Positions 1 through 10,930 of a stretch of 64,000 nucleotides of DNA are shown piece after piece. The notes under the pieces are model-generated. The model was not told where the DNA came from. It did no database searches and worked only from the letters and a program-made list of their open reading frames with translations. Position 1 is the first letter of the stretch. Every line of letters begins with the position of its first letter. The stretch covers positions 124,001-188,000 of the forward strand of contig JASEVX010000112.1 of assembly GCA_031761405.1 (NCBI GenBank). Reading direction: 5' to 3'. This stretch comes from Serripes groenlandicus. Taxonomy: Eukaryota > Mollusca > Bivalvia > Cardiida > Cardiidae. The position numbers and the translations under genes were made by a program.

Positions 1-594
1 TTTACGTGCATCAAATGTGGCATGCTATCCCAAGAGGAATTAGTTCATTTATTGTACGAATGCAGCTGCACAAGAGTGATACGCTTTGAACTCAAACGGA
101 AAATGCTATCTCTGTTTGATATTCAATTTGTTAACGAGCTTTATGCTCTAGACCATTTTGAGTGGGTACTCCGCATCATGGGCGCCCCACTACCTCCAGT
201 CGTCAATTCGAATATCAACAGAATGTTTCTACAGCTCACGTTCACTTTTGTGAGTCGCTGTGTCCAGCTGTATTCGCCAATTTAACTGTGTCAGAACGAC
301 AACCAGTATTGTTCAACATCAGGCTTAAACGCACTATGTTTGAGGTTGCTGTTAAGCATTGATAGTTTAATACTAATGTAAATTAGTACCGAACTTGTAT
401 ATATAACCCTATATAGTAGTCAGTAATTGTCTTTTCTTTTTTTGTCTGTATGTTAATATATTTGTTCTTTTTTTTTTCTATTGAAATTGTATAATTTATT
501 TGTGTAGTGTAAAATTTAACCTACGATATCTCCAAACATGGAGGCAATAAAGAATTGAATTGAATTGAATTGAATTGAATTGAATTGAATTGGT
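1..594 (+). mobile_element. 3' end of a non-LTR retrotransposon (LINE), truncated by window start
   Basis: The plus frame that is open from the window start to base 285 contains a CxxC...H...C knuckle (FTCIKCG, then LLYECS), like the extreme C-terminus of LINE ORF2 proteins. About 250 bp of AT-rich 3' UTR follows, then an AATAAA at about 547 and a tail of tandem GAATT pentamers (about 552-592). A short-repeat tail after a coding end is typical of non-LTR elements. The reverse transcriptase lies outside the window, so the clade cannot be named. Confidence 0.6.
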
Positions 595-1143
595 CAACAT
601 GTATTCGATTGTGTCTGGAGTTGTTTTCTGGTCAACATGTATTCGACTGTGTCATGGTGTTGTTTGCTGGTCAACATCGATTCGATGTTGTCCTGTGTTT
701 GTCAAATTGTATTCGATTGTGTCCTAGGCTTGTTTTCTGGTCAACATGTATTCGATTGTGTCTTGGTGTTGTTTTCTGGTCATCATGTTTTCGATTTGTC
801 CCGGGTTTGTTTGCTGGTCAACATGTATTCGATTGTGTCCTGGTGATGTTTTCTGGTCATCATGTATTCGATTGCGTCCTGATGTCGTTGTCTGTTCAAC
901 ATGCATTATATTGTGTCCTGGTGTTGTTTTCTGTTCAACATGTATTCGATTTTGTCCTAGGCTTGTTTTTTGGTAAACATGTATTCGATTGTGTCCTGGG
1001 GTTGTTTTATTATCAACATGTATTCGATTGTATCCTGGTTTTATTTTCTGGTCAACATGTATTTAATTATTTCCTGGTTTTTTTTTTCTGGTCAACATGT
1101 ATTTGATTGTATCCTGGTTTTTATTTTCTGGTCAGCATGTATG
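590..1143. repeat. 39-bp minisatellite, about 14 copies
   Basis: The unit contains TCAACATGTATTCGATTGTG followed by TCCTGGTGTTGTTTTCTGG, and recurs every 39 bp. Some units have short indels and substitutions, and the array decays on the right into T-rich variants. It begins directly at the LINE tail. Open frames across it (585-1106) follow from the repeat and are not evidence of a gene. Confidence 0.9.
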
Positions 1144-2540
1144 CGTGTATATACAATACAGTTACAATATGTAAGATTATTACATACACATATAAGTACG
1201 AATAACAAAGTATGTTGATTCCTATTTTAAACCAACAAGAGAGAACGAGATGGGTATAAATGAAGTCTAAATGTGCTCTAAACATTCCAAGCAGACATGA
1301 ATATATAGATAACGTTTTATTATTACTTATATTACCTACAGTATTGTAATATATATTTTCTCTTTTAATGAAGCTGTTGTATATGAATTTTGCAAGGTTA
1401 TTGACGAATATTCTGTTTTCTGACATGAATAATTCTATAAATTTATGCATATTTGGTATTTTTCAGTAATATTCTTAAGAGTTGTGATCTTATTTCATAA
1501 ACAGGACATTTCACTTTCTAAGACATTACAATGCTGACACTTTCTCTCATTACTTTGTTAGGTTTGTGCCATCTACCAATTTCTATTTCAAGTCTGTGAT
1601 TAGACACTCTTAATCTTGTAAGAGTAATTCTATATTTGGTATTCACCACTGTGTTTAGATATTGCTTGAAGTTAAAACTAGCTATTAATCTATATGTTAT
1701 CGCCCTGCACCGTGGGATATTGTTGTTTATCGAGATAATTTAGGCTTTCACGTGGTATTCTTGCTTGCACAGTGGCATTTTGGTAATTGTTGTCAAAGTT
1801 ACCAATAACCTTTTGCACCATACTATGGCAATCGAGAAAAAGAGTCGAATGATTCAAGATGTGTTTAAATAAACTAGGAAAGTTTTTCAATCTGAAAACA
1901 ATTGCATTTCCTGAAAATGATGGTTGTGGGTTAGCTTAGAATGTTTATTCACATTTAATACGGACTTTTGTCAACAACTTTCACAAGGACGTAATCATTG
2001 TAAGCTATAATGAAAATTGACTTTTTTTTCTGAAAAATTTAAAAAGCTGAAGGTAGTCATTCAACTAGGTCAATGCCAACACTACATAGTTCCAGTTTTA
2101 ACAGGCTCTTTCTCTACCAGTTTATGTGTGTATATAAATACTCCAATGTTGCATCATTTAGTAGTATGGAACAAGCACAGCTCGAGCTCAAAGACGAAGC
2201 CTTAAAAAACTTTCAAGATCAAGGATTACAAACTGTTTAGTGTTTGCCTATTCTTCACCAGATCTTCTGCACGTTGAATAAAAAAATCTACTTCTTGTGA
2301 AAAAGGACAGAACAATCCAGCCATATTTTATCATGTCTGCGAGAGTTAGGAAAACTAGGGGTGACCTTAATATAATCTAACCGGGTGAAGCGACGGATAG
2401 TAAATCTCTAGTTAATACAAATAAATGTTGTCTGAACCAGTGATTTAAACTATAAACTTTGTATACCAACATATTTTGTTTTTATCTGTAAATTTCGACA
2501 AGCCAGAGAGAGAGTATCACTCAAGCCATTGCCACCATGA
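1144..2540. other. Intergenic, AT-rich, no feature recognised
   Basis: No long open frame, tandem repeat or recognisable transposon protein is visible here. Short ORFs (for example at 1690-1890) have no family features and are treated as chance. Confidence 0.5.
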
Positions 2541-2559
2541 TCGTCTCTCTCTGACTTCC

Positions 2560-3770
2560 CAGATGACAACGTACCATGCCGCAAGATTATCCGAGCCAGA
2601 ATTATGAAGAAATGTAATGACAAAAAGACAAACCTGACCACAGATCTACGCAAAGTCAACGCAGCCTCTATAACCACCGACACATGGACATCGACACCGA
2701 CAGACTCTTATATTACAGTTACAGAACACCATATAACAGACGACTGTGAAATGAAGAGTAATAAGATAGAGGCCTGGGTACATGACAACGCCCGAAATAT
2801 GGAATGCGCCGGTAATCTCTGTCCCCGATGTTCTGACAGCTCCTGCTTCGCCCACACCTTACAACTGTGCATCAAACTGGGCTTAAACAAACCACAAGAA
2901 TAGAAAACTGTTAACAGGTGTCGTAAAATAGTGGGACATTTCAAACATTCGACAACACTTACCGCCGAAACTAGAAAACGTCAGAAGCTTTTTGAGATGC
3001 CAGAACACGAACTTATCCAATATATATGTACGCGTTGGAATTCTACCAAACTCATGTTAGAGCGAATCATACATGATGATAGATAGCAAGCTGACGAAGA
3101 AATCTGACAGCAACTTACAACTTACAGAAAAAGAATGGGAGAATATATCCGAGCTGTCAAACGTCCTAAAACCCTTAACCCAGGTGACAACATTCCTGTC
3201 TGACGAGAAAGACGTTTCCCTCAGCTACGTATATTCAATAGTATGTGGACTTGTAAAGTAAATAACAGCCTTAAAGTTAAACCAGACGACAGTTCAGTTT
3301 CCATGAAGTTGAAAGAGTGTATCGTGCAAGAACTTACCCGTCGTGTCAAGTCCTTTCAAACAGAGACAGCTACAACTTTACCTGCCCTATCATCTTTATT
3401 AGATCCTCGCTATAAAAGACTTCCATGTTTTCACGCGACCAACGTAATGTCACTGAATATGCCCTTGAGTCCCTAATATTCTCGACGACATACCACTGAG
3501 ACTACCAAGCGGAGAACCTCCACCATGCAAGATTCAAAAGACAGACACGCTAGAACCTCCTTTTTGATACTCGCCTTTCTGCAGTCGGGAAACAGTTTCT
3601 AGCTGTACCTGCCACATCCGTCCCATCTGAAAAAGTGTTTTCTACTGCCGGGTTAGTAGTTAACAAATTATAAAATAGACTTCCTCCTGATCTGGTGGAC
3701 AACATTATCTTTTTGAACAAAAAGATTTTTCCAGTTTTGGAAACAAGTGACCAAATTGATATGTAAATAA
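2560..3770 (+). pseudogene. Decayed hAT-family transposase (ZBED-like)
   Basis: Ordered hAT fragments occur on the plus strand with stops and frame changes between them. An N-terminal piece (about 2604-2903) has TTDTWTS, HDNARNM and CFAHTLQLCIK, which match the catalytic-core and insertion-domain signatures of hAT transposases. A middle piece (3073-3470) ends in LLDPRYK. A C-terminal piece (about 3590-3770) has PATSVPSEKVFSTAG and a following LPPDLVDNIIFLNK, the hAT dimerisation motif. The zinc-finger N-terminus and the terminal inverted repeats were not found. No single frame spans the gene, so it is dead. It could be a domesticated gene with introns, but in-frame stops inside conserved blocks argue against that. 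Confidence 0.85.
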
Positions 3771-4754
3771 GAGCTTATGAAGAAAACATGGAAATAACAA
3801 TACGCAGCAAATGGTGACGCATTCACTATAAGGAAATTTTGCGCTTTAGGTTTCTTTATATGAACGTGGTCTTGATATGGTATATCTATTAGGCGTGTAA
3901 ATATTACGCACAATGGTTAATTCGAAAACCGAAAATAAGAAAAACAAGTCTGATTGTTGATTTATATTCCTTATTTTATTAATGATAAATATATTCCTTT
4001 ATTAAATGTATTGTTATCATTCTTGGTATTCCTTTTCTTTCACCGTTTAAATTCCTTTATTTGTGCGACTTTAAAGAGATATACATTTTACCCCCAAACG
4101 TTTGGATGTTTACGCTTATGCAAATTATGAATGAATTTGTTGAAATTATTTTGGTTTTAAAATAAAACAACTAATTTTTCTTCAAAATGTCAAATATCAA
4201 AAGTAGAGGCGAAAACAAGAGCATGTTTGTTGACGCCACGCGGAAGCGCGGTGTCAGTATTGAATAGGTTTTAATTGTGTATCATGGGGTTGTGTAATCG
4301 AATAGGGAGCAATAGGGAGCAACCAACATTAGTATTGTAAAGAAAATATCTGTAAAGAAACAGCTTTTATGAATCAATAAATTGTATTAATTGATTAAAG
4401 TAACCAATTCATCAAAGCTCAGAAAAAAAGGTTCCAGGGATGTTTGTGCCTATTTCTAAAAGTATGTTGTATTTTTAAAATTAAGACGTTCCTCTCCATA
4501 CAGTTTGTTTTTTGACACAATTATGCCACTTTTAAGACTTTAATATGATAAATGCACCATTCCATATTTAGACATAGCTTAAGGTAGATCATCGATAAGG
4601 TGCTCGGGGTATTTCCGTTTGAGTTTGTTAGTGATCGGTATTGTTCATGACTGACAAGTTTATACACAAAAGCGATCTCTAAGACATCGGAGATAAATCG
4701 CTGAGCATTTTTTGGGGGCCCATTTGGGTATTCTACTTTGAAAGTAATATTCGT
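3771..4754. other. Intergenic spacer 3' of the TLR gene
   Basis: The sequence is AT-rich with no coding features. It lies between the hAT relic and the TLR stop codon on the minus strand, so part of it may be TLR 3' UTR. No clear polyadenylation signal was identified close to the stop. Confidence 0.4.
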
Positions 4755-7238
4755 CTATGAGTATTGCTGGAATCTAAATACAGCTTTTGGTTGATCTTTA
4801 ACGAGATCGTTTTCGAGCACGTGAGAAAATATTTGAATACCACCAGTTGCCTCGGTTGAATTGTCTTCGTATTCGGTTGTCTCAATAGGATGGGTTGCAA
4901 AAGCATCTCTAATAATCGGATCGTCAACAAGAAACAGATTATTGATGTCAAACATGGTTTTCTTGCTTACGAACGACTTATTGGTAAAGGTATCTTTAAC
5001 TAACGGCGGACCGAGTTTCCTAGAAATTTGTTCAATGATGTCTCGACTTTGATTAGTGAAGTTAACCGGCCCTCCGACTCGTAGAAACGCTTTTATTTGC
5101 GGGTGATCGATATCAAAGGACGAAATGTGATCGTAGTTAACCAGGATGATGTTTGTAAACTTGTTTGATAAGAACATGTGCCAGCCATGTTTCCATTCCC
5201 GATCTGTCCAGGGAAGGACCTCCTGTTCAAAGTAGGATTGAGAGAGGATCAGCACGAAGTTACGTGTTTTATTGAGAATATCTATAGTCATGTTATCTCG
5301 AACTACTCCGAAATCTATGTCTCGATAACTAAGAAAGTTTTTGTAACCCCTGTCTTCAAGCTGTGGTATTAGTTCCGAATTTACCCATGCTCTTAAACCA
5401 CCGTTTTCTTCGTCAAAAGAAAAATATGCATCGTAGGAAAACGAGGGCACAACTTCGTTCTTCTTTGTCCTGCGTATACGTAATAGAGTAATCAATATCT
5501 CATACCGTAGTTGATGTGTGATACAAGCAATGAAGATAATGATAAACGTCGAAATGGCTAAAGTTACACCTACTTTAGTGTAAAAATTGTTATTGTGATC
5601 ACATTCCAGCATGTCTTCGTTAAACTCCGCAACTGACATTAAACCATGACCTGGAACCTGACACTGGAATGCCTTCATGTTTTCATCGCAACTTGATTTC
5701 TTCGACCACTCGGAAATCCACGTGGAGTCACAATCGCAATTTAGTTTGCTATCAAGATGAACTTTACAGGAGTTAAGATATCTAAACTGTTCGGGAATAA
5801 CCCTTAGATTACTGTTATTGGCCAAGTCGAGCAGGGTCAGGTTGTCTAATTGGAAAGTAACTTCTGGAGAAATGCCGATTACGTCGTTGTTAGATATATC
5901 AAGAACCGTAATTTTATCTAGATTTACTATGTTTTCCACGATCTTGATTTCATTGTTCGACAGATTAAGATGTATGTTTTGACAGCACTCACGATCTGGG
6001 AGCTCACCTTTTGACATGTCGGAAATCCTTAATCCAGAACAATCAACATACAATACGTGCTGACTTGGTCGATCCTGGCATTTACATTGTAGGTAACATG
6101 TGTAGTCTGTAACTAATTCATCAAATCCGATTTCCCCTATCATTCGATGGGCCATTGCCGGAGGTTTTTCACAATGCAAAGCCCTGTAATATCTCCAAAA
6201 TGAGGTATTCCCCGGAGTAGCTATTTCTAAATATGGCTCTATTCTTCCGTCACAAATTATTGGCACACCACGTATGTCGAAACCGAACTTTAGCAACTGT
6301 CCTAATTGCGGTATTGAATCAAGGTTAAGAATATTTTTCAAGTCCGGAAAAGTGGTCAAAGAATTATTCTGAAGATTCACATAGCCAGGTCCGTATGTCA
6401 AAGACACGTCTAACTTGTAATTATGCACGTTTGTTAATTCAGTAATAATGTTATCGCTGTAGTCGATATCACAGAATGGATACAAGCTCATAACGTTTGT
6501 AAAGTCCAATTGACCTAGAGTGTTATTCCGTAAATTTACGGACGTTAAGTGGAGTTTGGAGCTTGTCAGGACGGAAGGGTCCATTGCAGAAATCCAATTA
6601 CTCTCCAGATTTAATACTCGTAAATGGGTAAGTGTTTGAAAAGTGTTGTTCTTTAGATATGTTATCCTATTGTACCCAAGTTCGAGGGTGTCCAGATTTG
6701 ATAAGCAAGTAAAATTAACTATTTGACGAATTTTGTTTCTCTTGAAATCGATTTTCACAATTTTGTTCCAGAAGACTTCCAAGTCCCGAAAACCTTCCGT
6801 ATAAAGCGACACTAATCCCCCAGCATTGTCCCAGTCACACATATTACTTGGTATCTCTCCCATTTTACCGTCGTGTACTTCTATTTTGTATTTTGCCTCC
6901 TTTACCACAGCATGTTGGGGTACAACAAAACTCTTCCAGAGAACACTAAAATACTCAATGGCCAAATTCACCTCTTCACCCGCCCACGTAACCTTACTAT
7001 TGCAAGCACAGCATTCGTCATACTTGTGAGCATTGTTATAATATGTATCCTTTTCGGCAAAGCTTTCACAAATGCGGTCACACTTCAGGTCATCTCTAAC
7101 CACTGTTTCACGAGGAGTAGAGAATATGTTTACAACTTCACCCAAGACGTTTTCAGATTGGTCCACTAGGTTCGGAAGTGCAAATATTCTTGTCTTGTGG
7201 AAAAGTAGGACCAACAATAGGGCAGAAACAGTTGCCAT
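4755..7238 (-). CDS. Toll-like receptor, multiple-cysteine-cluster type, single exon
   Basis: This 827-residue open frame encodes a type I membrane receptor for innate immune or developmental Toll signalling. Residues 1-21 form a hydrophobic signal peptide. Leucine-rich repeats lie at about 155-300 (for example LDTLELGYNRI and LRVLNLESNWI). A cysteine-flanked C-cap lies at about 329-356. An LRRNT-like cluster (C381, C385, C387, C400) is followed by more LRRs (420-490) and an LRRCT (C501, C503, C517, C526, C546). This double-cluster layout is the protostome Toll pattern. One membrane helix spans about 553-575, and a cytoplasmic TIR domain spans 598-745. TIR box 1 is SYDAYFSFDE. Box 2 is LSYRDIDFG, with F643 where most TIRs have the BB-loop proline. 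The tail of about 80 residues is unclassified. The ectodomain is short compared with many Tolls. The ATG at 7238 directly precedes the signal peptide. The gene is intact and intronless across the coding region. The ligand is unknown. Confidence 0.93.
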   Translation of the reverse strand: MATVSALLLVLLFHKTRIFALPNLVDQSENVLGEVVNIFSTPRETVVRDDLKCDRICESFAEKDTYYNNAHKYDECCACNSKVTWAGEEVNLAIEYFSVLWKSFVVPQHAVVKEAKYKIEVHDGKMGEIPSNMCDWDNAGGLVSLYTEGFRDLEVFWNKIVKIDFKRNKIRQIVNFTCLSNLDTLELGYNRITYLKNNTFQTLTHLRVLNLESNWISAMDPSVLTSSKLHLTSVNLRNNTLGQLDFTNVMSLYPFCDIDYSDNIITELTNVHNYKLDVSLTYGPGYVNLQNNSLTTFPDLKNILNLDSIPQLGQLLKFGFDIRGVPIICDGRIEPYLEIATPGNTSFWRYYRALHCEKPPAMAHRMIGEIGFDELVTDYTCYLQCKCQDRPSQHVLYVDCSGLRISDMSKGELPDRECCQNIHLNLSNNEIKIVENIVNLDKITVLDISNNDVIGISPEVTFQLDNLTLLDLANNSNLRVIPEQFRYLNSCKVHLDSKLNCDCDSTWISEWSKKSSCDENMKAFQCQVPGHGLMSVAEFNEDMLECDHNNNFYTKVGVTLAISTFIIIFIACITHQLRYEILITLLRIRRTKKNEVVPSFSYDAYFSFDEENGGLRAWVNSELIPQLEDRGYKNFLSYRDIDFGVVRDNMTIDILNKTRNFVLILSQSYFEQEVLPWTDREWKHGWHMFLSNKFTNIILVNYDHISSFDIDHPQIKAFLRVGGPVNFTNQSRDIIEQISRKLGPPLVKDTFTNKSFVSKKTMFDINNLFLVDDPIIRDAFATHPIETTEYEDNSTEATGGIQIFSHVLENDLVKDQPKAVFRFQQYS

Positions 7239-7559
7239 TCTAGAATAAATTATAATTGTGTTACATTTTATATTTGAGCGGCTCTTTTGAAAACCGGTAT
7301 TATTTTTTGCAGCTGCTGATCTTATGCATGAAGAAATAAAACATCCAAAACATACATGTACCCCTTTTTTTCAATGACACGCAAAATGTTGGTAATACAG
7401 AAAATAAGACTTGGTAAATGATCAATGCTTATATAAACGATGCCCTTTTCTTTCATATATGTTGAATTTATATAGATCCACTAAATGACGAGACGATAGA
7501 AGTGAGAACAAATAATATTTAAGAAAATGTAGGTACAACCACGATACAAAAAAAGGAGG
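7239..7559. other. 5' flank of the TLR gene
   Basis: This AT-rich non-coding sequence lies upstream of the minus-strand TLR start. It should hold the promoter or 5' UTR, but no specific element can be assigned with confidence. Confidence 0.3.
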
Positions 7560-9690
7560 ATGTGTTTCATTTTGATGAGAGAAATGAATCTGAAGAATAT
7601 AACATTATGTTTAGAAAATTGAGTTTTAAAATTTCAATGTCAGAAATAAGTAATGCAATTGTATAATTGAAGTGTAATAGAGCAGTAGGACCAGATTAGT
7701 TATTGAATGACATTTTAATTTATGATAAGGAAACGTTACTACCCGTGTTACAGGAATTATTTAATAAAACATTTGATATTTGTTATTTTCCCAAATCATG
7801 GTCTGAGCGTTATATAATACCTTTGCATAAAAAAGAAATTGATAAAATGTTGAAAATTAGATGGGAATCACATTACTAAGTAGTCTAGGAAAGGTGTTCA
7901 CTCGCCTTTTAAATAATTGCTAAATGGGCTGATGATTATAACATTTATATAGAAGCACACATGGGGTTTACGGTCTAAATTAGGAACAGTTGATCATATG
8001 TATGCCGAGCCCCGGTAGCTCAGTCGATAGCGACGCAGACTGTCAATCCAGGGGTTGTGAGTTCGAATCCCGGCTCGGTCAATTTTCTTTCCGAGGATTG
8101 ACAAAAGTCAATGCGACATTCGTCTTCCACTAATGGGCTAAGTCTATGTTGAAAAGCAGTCAGTTGCTTGGGAAGATTGTTGTGTGGAGTACTGGTGTGA
8201 GAAAACCAGGAAATGCATGAGTAGGTGAACTGGCCGCCGTGATATAACTGAGAAATTGTTAAAAACGGCGTTAAACTCCAATCAATCATATGTATGTGCA
8301 ACACAGTATAATCACACATATATTGAATTCTTGGAAAAAAATGATATGCTCTAATATGTTTTACTCAAGCTTTCAATTTATCTGAATAGCGAAACATTGA
8401 TATGTAAAGAGTTCAGTTCGATTGTAATTAAGGTATTAGACAATTTCCATGTTTATTAATGGAATTGAAGAAAACTTTTATAAGCAAATTAGGAGTTAAA
8501 AGTATAGAAATTAGGTTATTAAAAATGTTCATCTTAATGTATGCCAATGACATAGTTTTATTAGCGGTTTCTGCAAATGATTTAAGGTAGATGCAACAAA
8601 AACTAAAATAATTATATTTAAGAGTGGTGGTGGCGGGTATCTTTAATTTTCATACCAGGGTGTTGAACCTGAAATTGTGAATAAATTTGTAAATCATTTA
8701 GGCATTGTTTTTACATCTGGCGGATCATTTATTGTTGCCGAACATACTTTATCAGATCATTAAAACAATGTTTACAACTAACAACCATTTGTTTAAGTTT
8801 AAACGAATTTAACCAAGACATAAACTTGATTTATTTGACAAATTAATTATCCTTTTCTTAAATGATTCGTGCAAGATTTGGGGTGTCGCCAAAACTGATT
8901 GCATAGAAAAGTACATTTGCAATTTGCTAAAAATATTGAACGTTAAGAAAAGTATACAAAACAATTTTATTTAGGAGGACTTCTGGAGGGCCAATTTATA
9001 ATCACAAAGACAATTCTTCATAATTTCGTTTTGGACAAAACTGTTACATATGGAAGATTTGAAATACGCCAAATGTTCGTATAATAGATTATTAGAAGAT
9101 TTTAATCATTACCCAACAAAATTAGCTGGGTTTCATTATTGCACACTCTTTTAAGTGCTCTTGCTTTATATGAACCATGGCTTGCTCAAAGTATAGGTGA
9201 TGTTAAATCGTTTCTATATGTTGTTCAACAGGGAATCAATGATCAATTTATACAAAATTGGAATAGTCGCTTTATTAATTCGACAAATGCTTCTTTTTTT
9301 TTTTTTCTTCAGAAATATGCAGTTTTTAATTCCAAGAAATCCTCATTGCTGTAAAATATCTCTCCGCGATAACTAGATTACGCGTATCCTCACATATATA
9401 ACAATTAGAGGCTGGACGTTGGGTTAAACTTAATCGAATACCACGTGAACAAAGAGTATGTACTCATTGCAATGTTTTGGAAGATGAATATCACTTTATT
9501 ATTGAATTCAGCCTTTACCGCCATTTAAGAATGAAATATATCGATACCTTTTACGTTAACGATCCAAGTATGTTTGAATTTATTTCTGTTGTAAGGTCGG
9601 AAAACCATCAAGTCATTAGAAATTTAGGGCTATATATCTATCACGCGTTTGATAAAAGAAATACGATTATGTATTAGCAAGGATTCATGT
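7560..9690 (+). pseudogene. Decayed LINE reverse transcriptase (ORF2), interrupted by a SINE
   Basis: Plus-strand frames retain reverse-transcriptase blocks in order, with many stops and shifts. There is a LLPVLQELFN / FPKSWSERYIIPLHKK block near 7730-7830, a TLLSSLGKVFTRLLNN-like block near 7870-7920 and a SKLGTVDHMY block at about 7975-8003. After the SINE at 8005-8284 the protein resumes. The most C-terminal part (9139-9676) includes GRWVKLNRIPREQRVCTHC followed by a CNVLEDEYHF knuckle, as in invertebrate LINE C-termini. No endonuclease domain was seen, so the copy is 5'-truncated or too decayed to recognise. Confidence 0.8.
8005..8284 (+). mobile_element. tRNA-derived SINE with 12-bp target-site duplication
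   Basis: The head resembles a tRNA, with an A-box-like GGTAGCTCAGTCGATAGCGA and a B-box-like GTTCGAATCCC. The tail is CAAT-rich. The body contains the inverse of the 'TCAGTCATATCACGGCGG' core shared with the SINEs at 24.3, 27.6, 38.1 and 54.6 kb. It is flanked by ATCATATGTATG at 7993-8004 and 8285-8296, a perfect 12-bp duplication, and it splits the LINE reading frame. It is probably not a functional tRNA, because the acceptor stem does not close into a cloverleaf. Confidence 0.88.
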
Positions 9691-10559
9691 GTAATTCTAA
9701 AATGGTATAAAACGTTATAATCAATTGCATTCTACATTCGTAAACTTTGGTTATTAATTATCATGTTTAGCCATATATATCCACTATTTCAAATACTTGG
9801 ACATCGTGACCAGGTTATTTATTGTTTATTCGTATGACACTTTTGTTTGTGACTGTATGTTAATTGTATAAGTATAAATAAATTGATACATATCGCTTTG
9901 CTTTTCGTTTCGATAAAGCGTTTTGCGACAATAAAACCGTATTTAGTCGTGTGTGTTGCAACTTAATTATTGTTATTTGTATTTATTTGTTTAAAAATAT
10001 CTTAACGAAGTTGCAAACATCAATAAGTGTCTCCGTATAAATGTAGCATACTAATTCTCTATATCGGTCATTTAAAGGGGATATTTTGAACATCCTTTAG
10101 ACTGAATGATTTTGTAAGCGATCAATTTGATTGGTCAATCTTAGACGACCTGATCGTTATAGGAACGAGCCAAGTTTATGTTAGTTTTAATGAGATTGAC
10201 CTAGCAATAGACTGCGTCTTTGATTTGTATATGTGTAAATTGACTGGAATTTTATGGGCATAATTCGACGTCGAGAAGTCTATCTATATTCAATGTTTAA
10301 ATCGTATTTGTTCACATGCATATCCATTTTGAATTCGTTTTCATATTATTACTTATTTCTTACATTCTGTAATTTAGTTTTCAAGGATTCAACTTAAATC
10401 ATATACAGTATATCCAAACTAACGCAAGACAGCATGCTCGACTATTAGGCCATTTGATACCATAGACAACAATTGTTACTAAGACAGTGGCTTGATAGTA
10501 TAGAACTATCGATCAAGTTTGAAAGTCTTGTTTAAATAGCATCTGCTGGTTGTGAGAAA
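9691..10559. other. Intergenic, no feature recognised
   Basis: This is AT-rich DNA following the LINE relic. AATAAA-like motifs near 9878 may be the LINE 3' end. Nothing else is supported. Confidence 0.4.
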
Positions 10560-10930
10560 AAGCCTAGCATGCGAACTTCACAAAGGGCCATAATTTATAA
10601 TACATTCAGTCTGGAGTTACCTCAACTGATTGTTTGATACGTTTAAAGACTATCTTGAAGCTTTAAATCAATCTCTGAGTGGTTACTGAGATATGCGCAT
10701 GATGGTGCCATGCATGCAAAACTTTTAACCAAGTTTTAAAAGTCAAACAAGGGCCATAATATGTACTTAATTCATGTCCAATAAGTGTGTGAAGTTCCAG
10801 AGCAATATCATCTGTGGTTTGTTAGAGAAAGCCTTGCATGCAAAACTTTAACCAAGGTTGCAACGCCAACCGACGCCACGGCCGACGCCGACGCACAAGT
10901 GACTGTAATAGCTGTCATATTCTTCGAATA
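10560..10930. repeat. Dispersed non-coding repeat (probable)
   Basis: The stretch has internal near-repeats (CATGCAAAACTTTAACCAA twice; GGGCCATAAT twice). It ends in a GC-rich CGACGCCGACGC tract followed by TATTCTTCGAATAGTCGAGC. This arrangement resembles interspersed repeats that are abundant in bivalve DNA. The family name is not known to me and the boundaries are approximate. Confidence 0.45.

Noticed and set aside
585..1106. 173-residue plus-strand ORF
   Set aside because: It is a translation of the 39-bp array.
5178..7169. Plus-strand ORFs inside the TLR
   Set aside because: They are antisense shadows of the TLR coding strand.
8009..8082. tRNA gene
   Set aside because: A and B boxes are present, but the arms do not form a cloverleaf and the segment continues into a SINE body. 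The same reasoning applies at 38045, 38485, 54530 and 55165.
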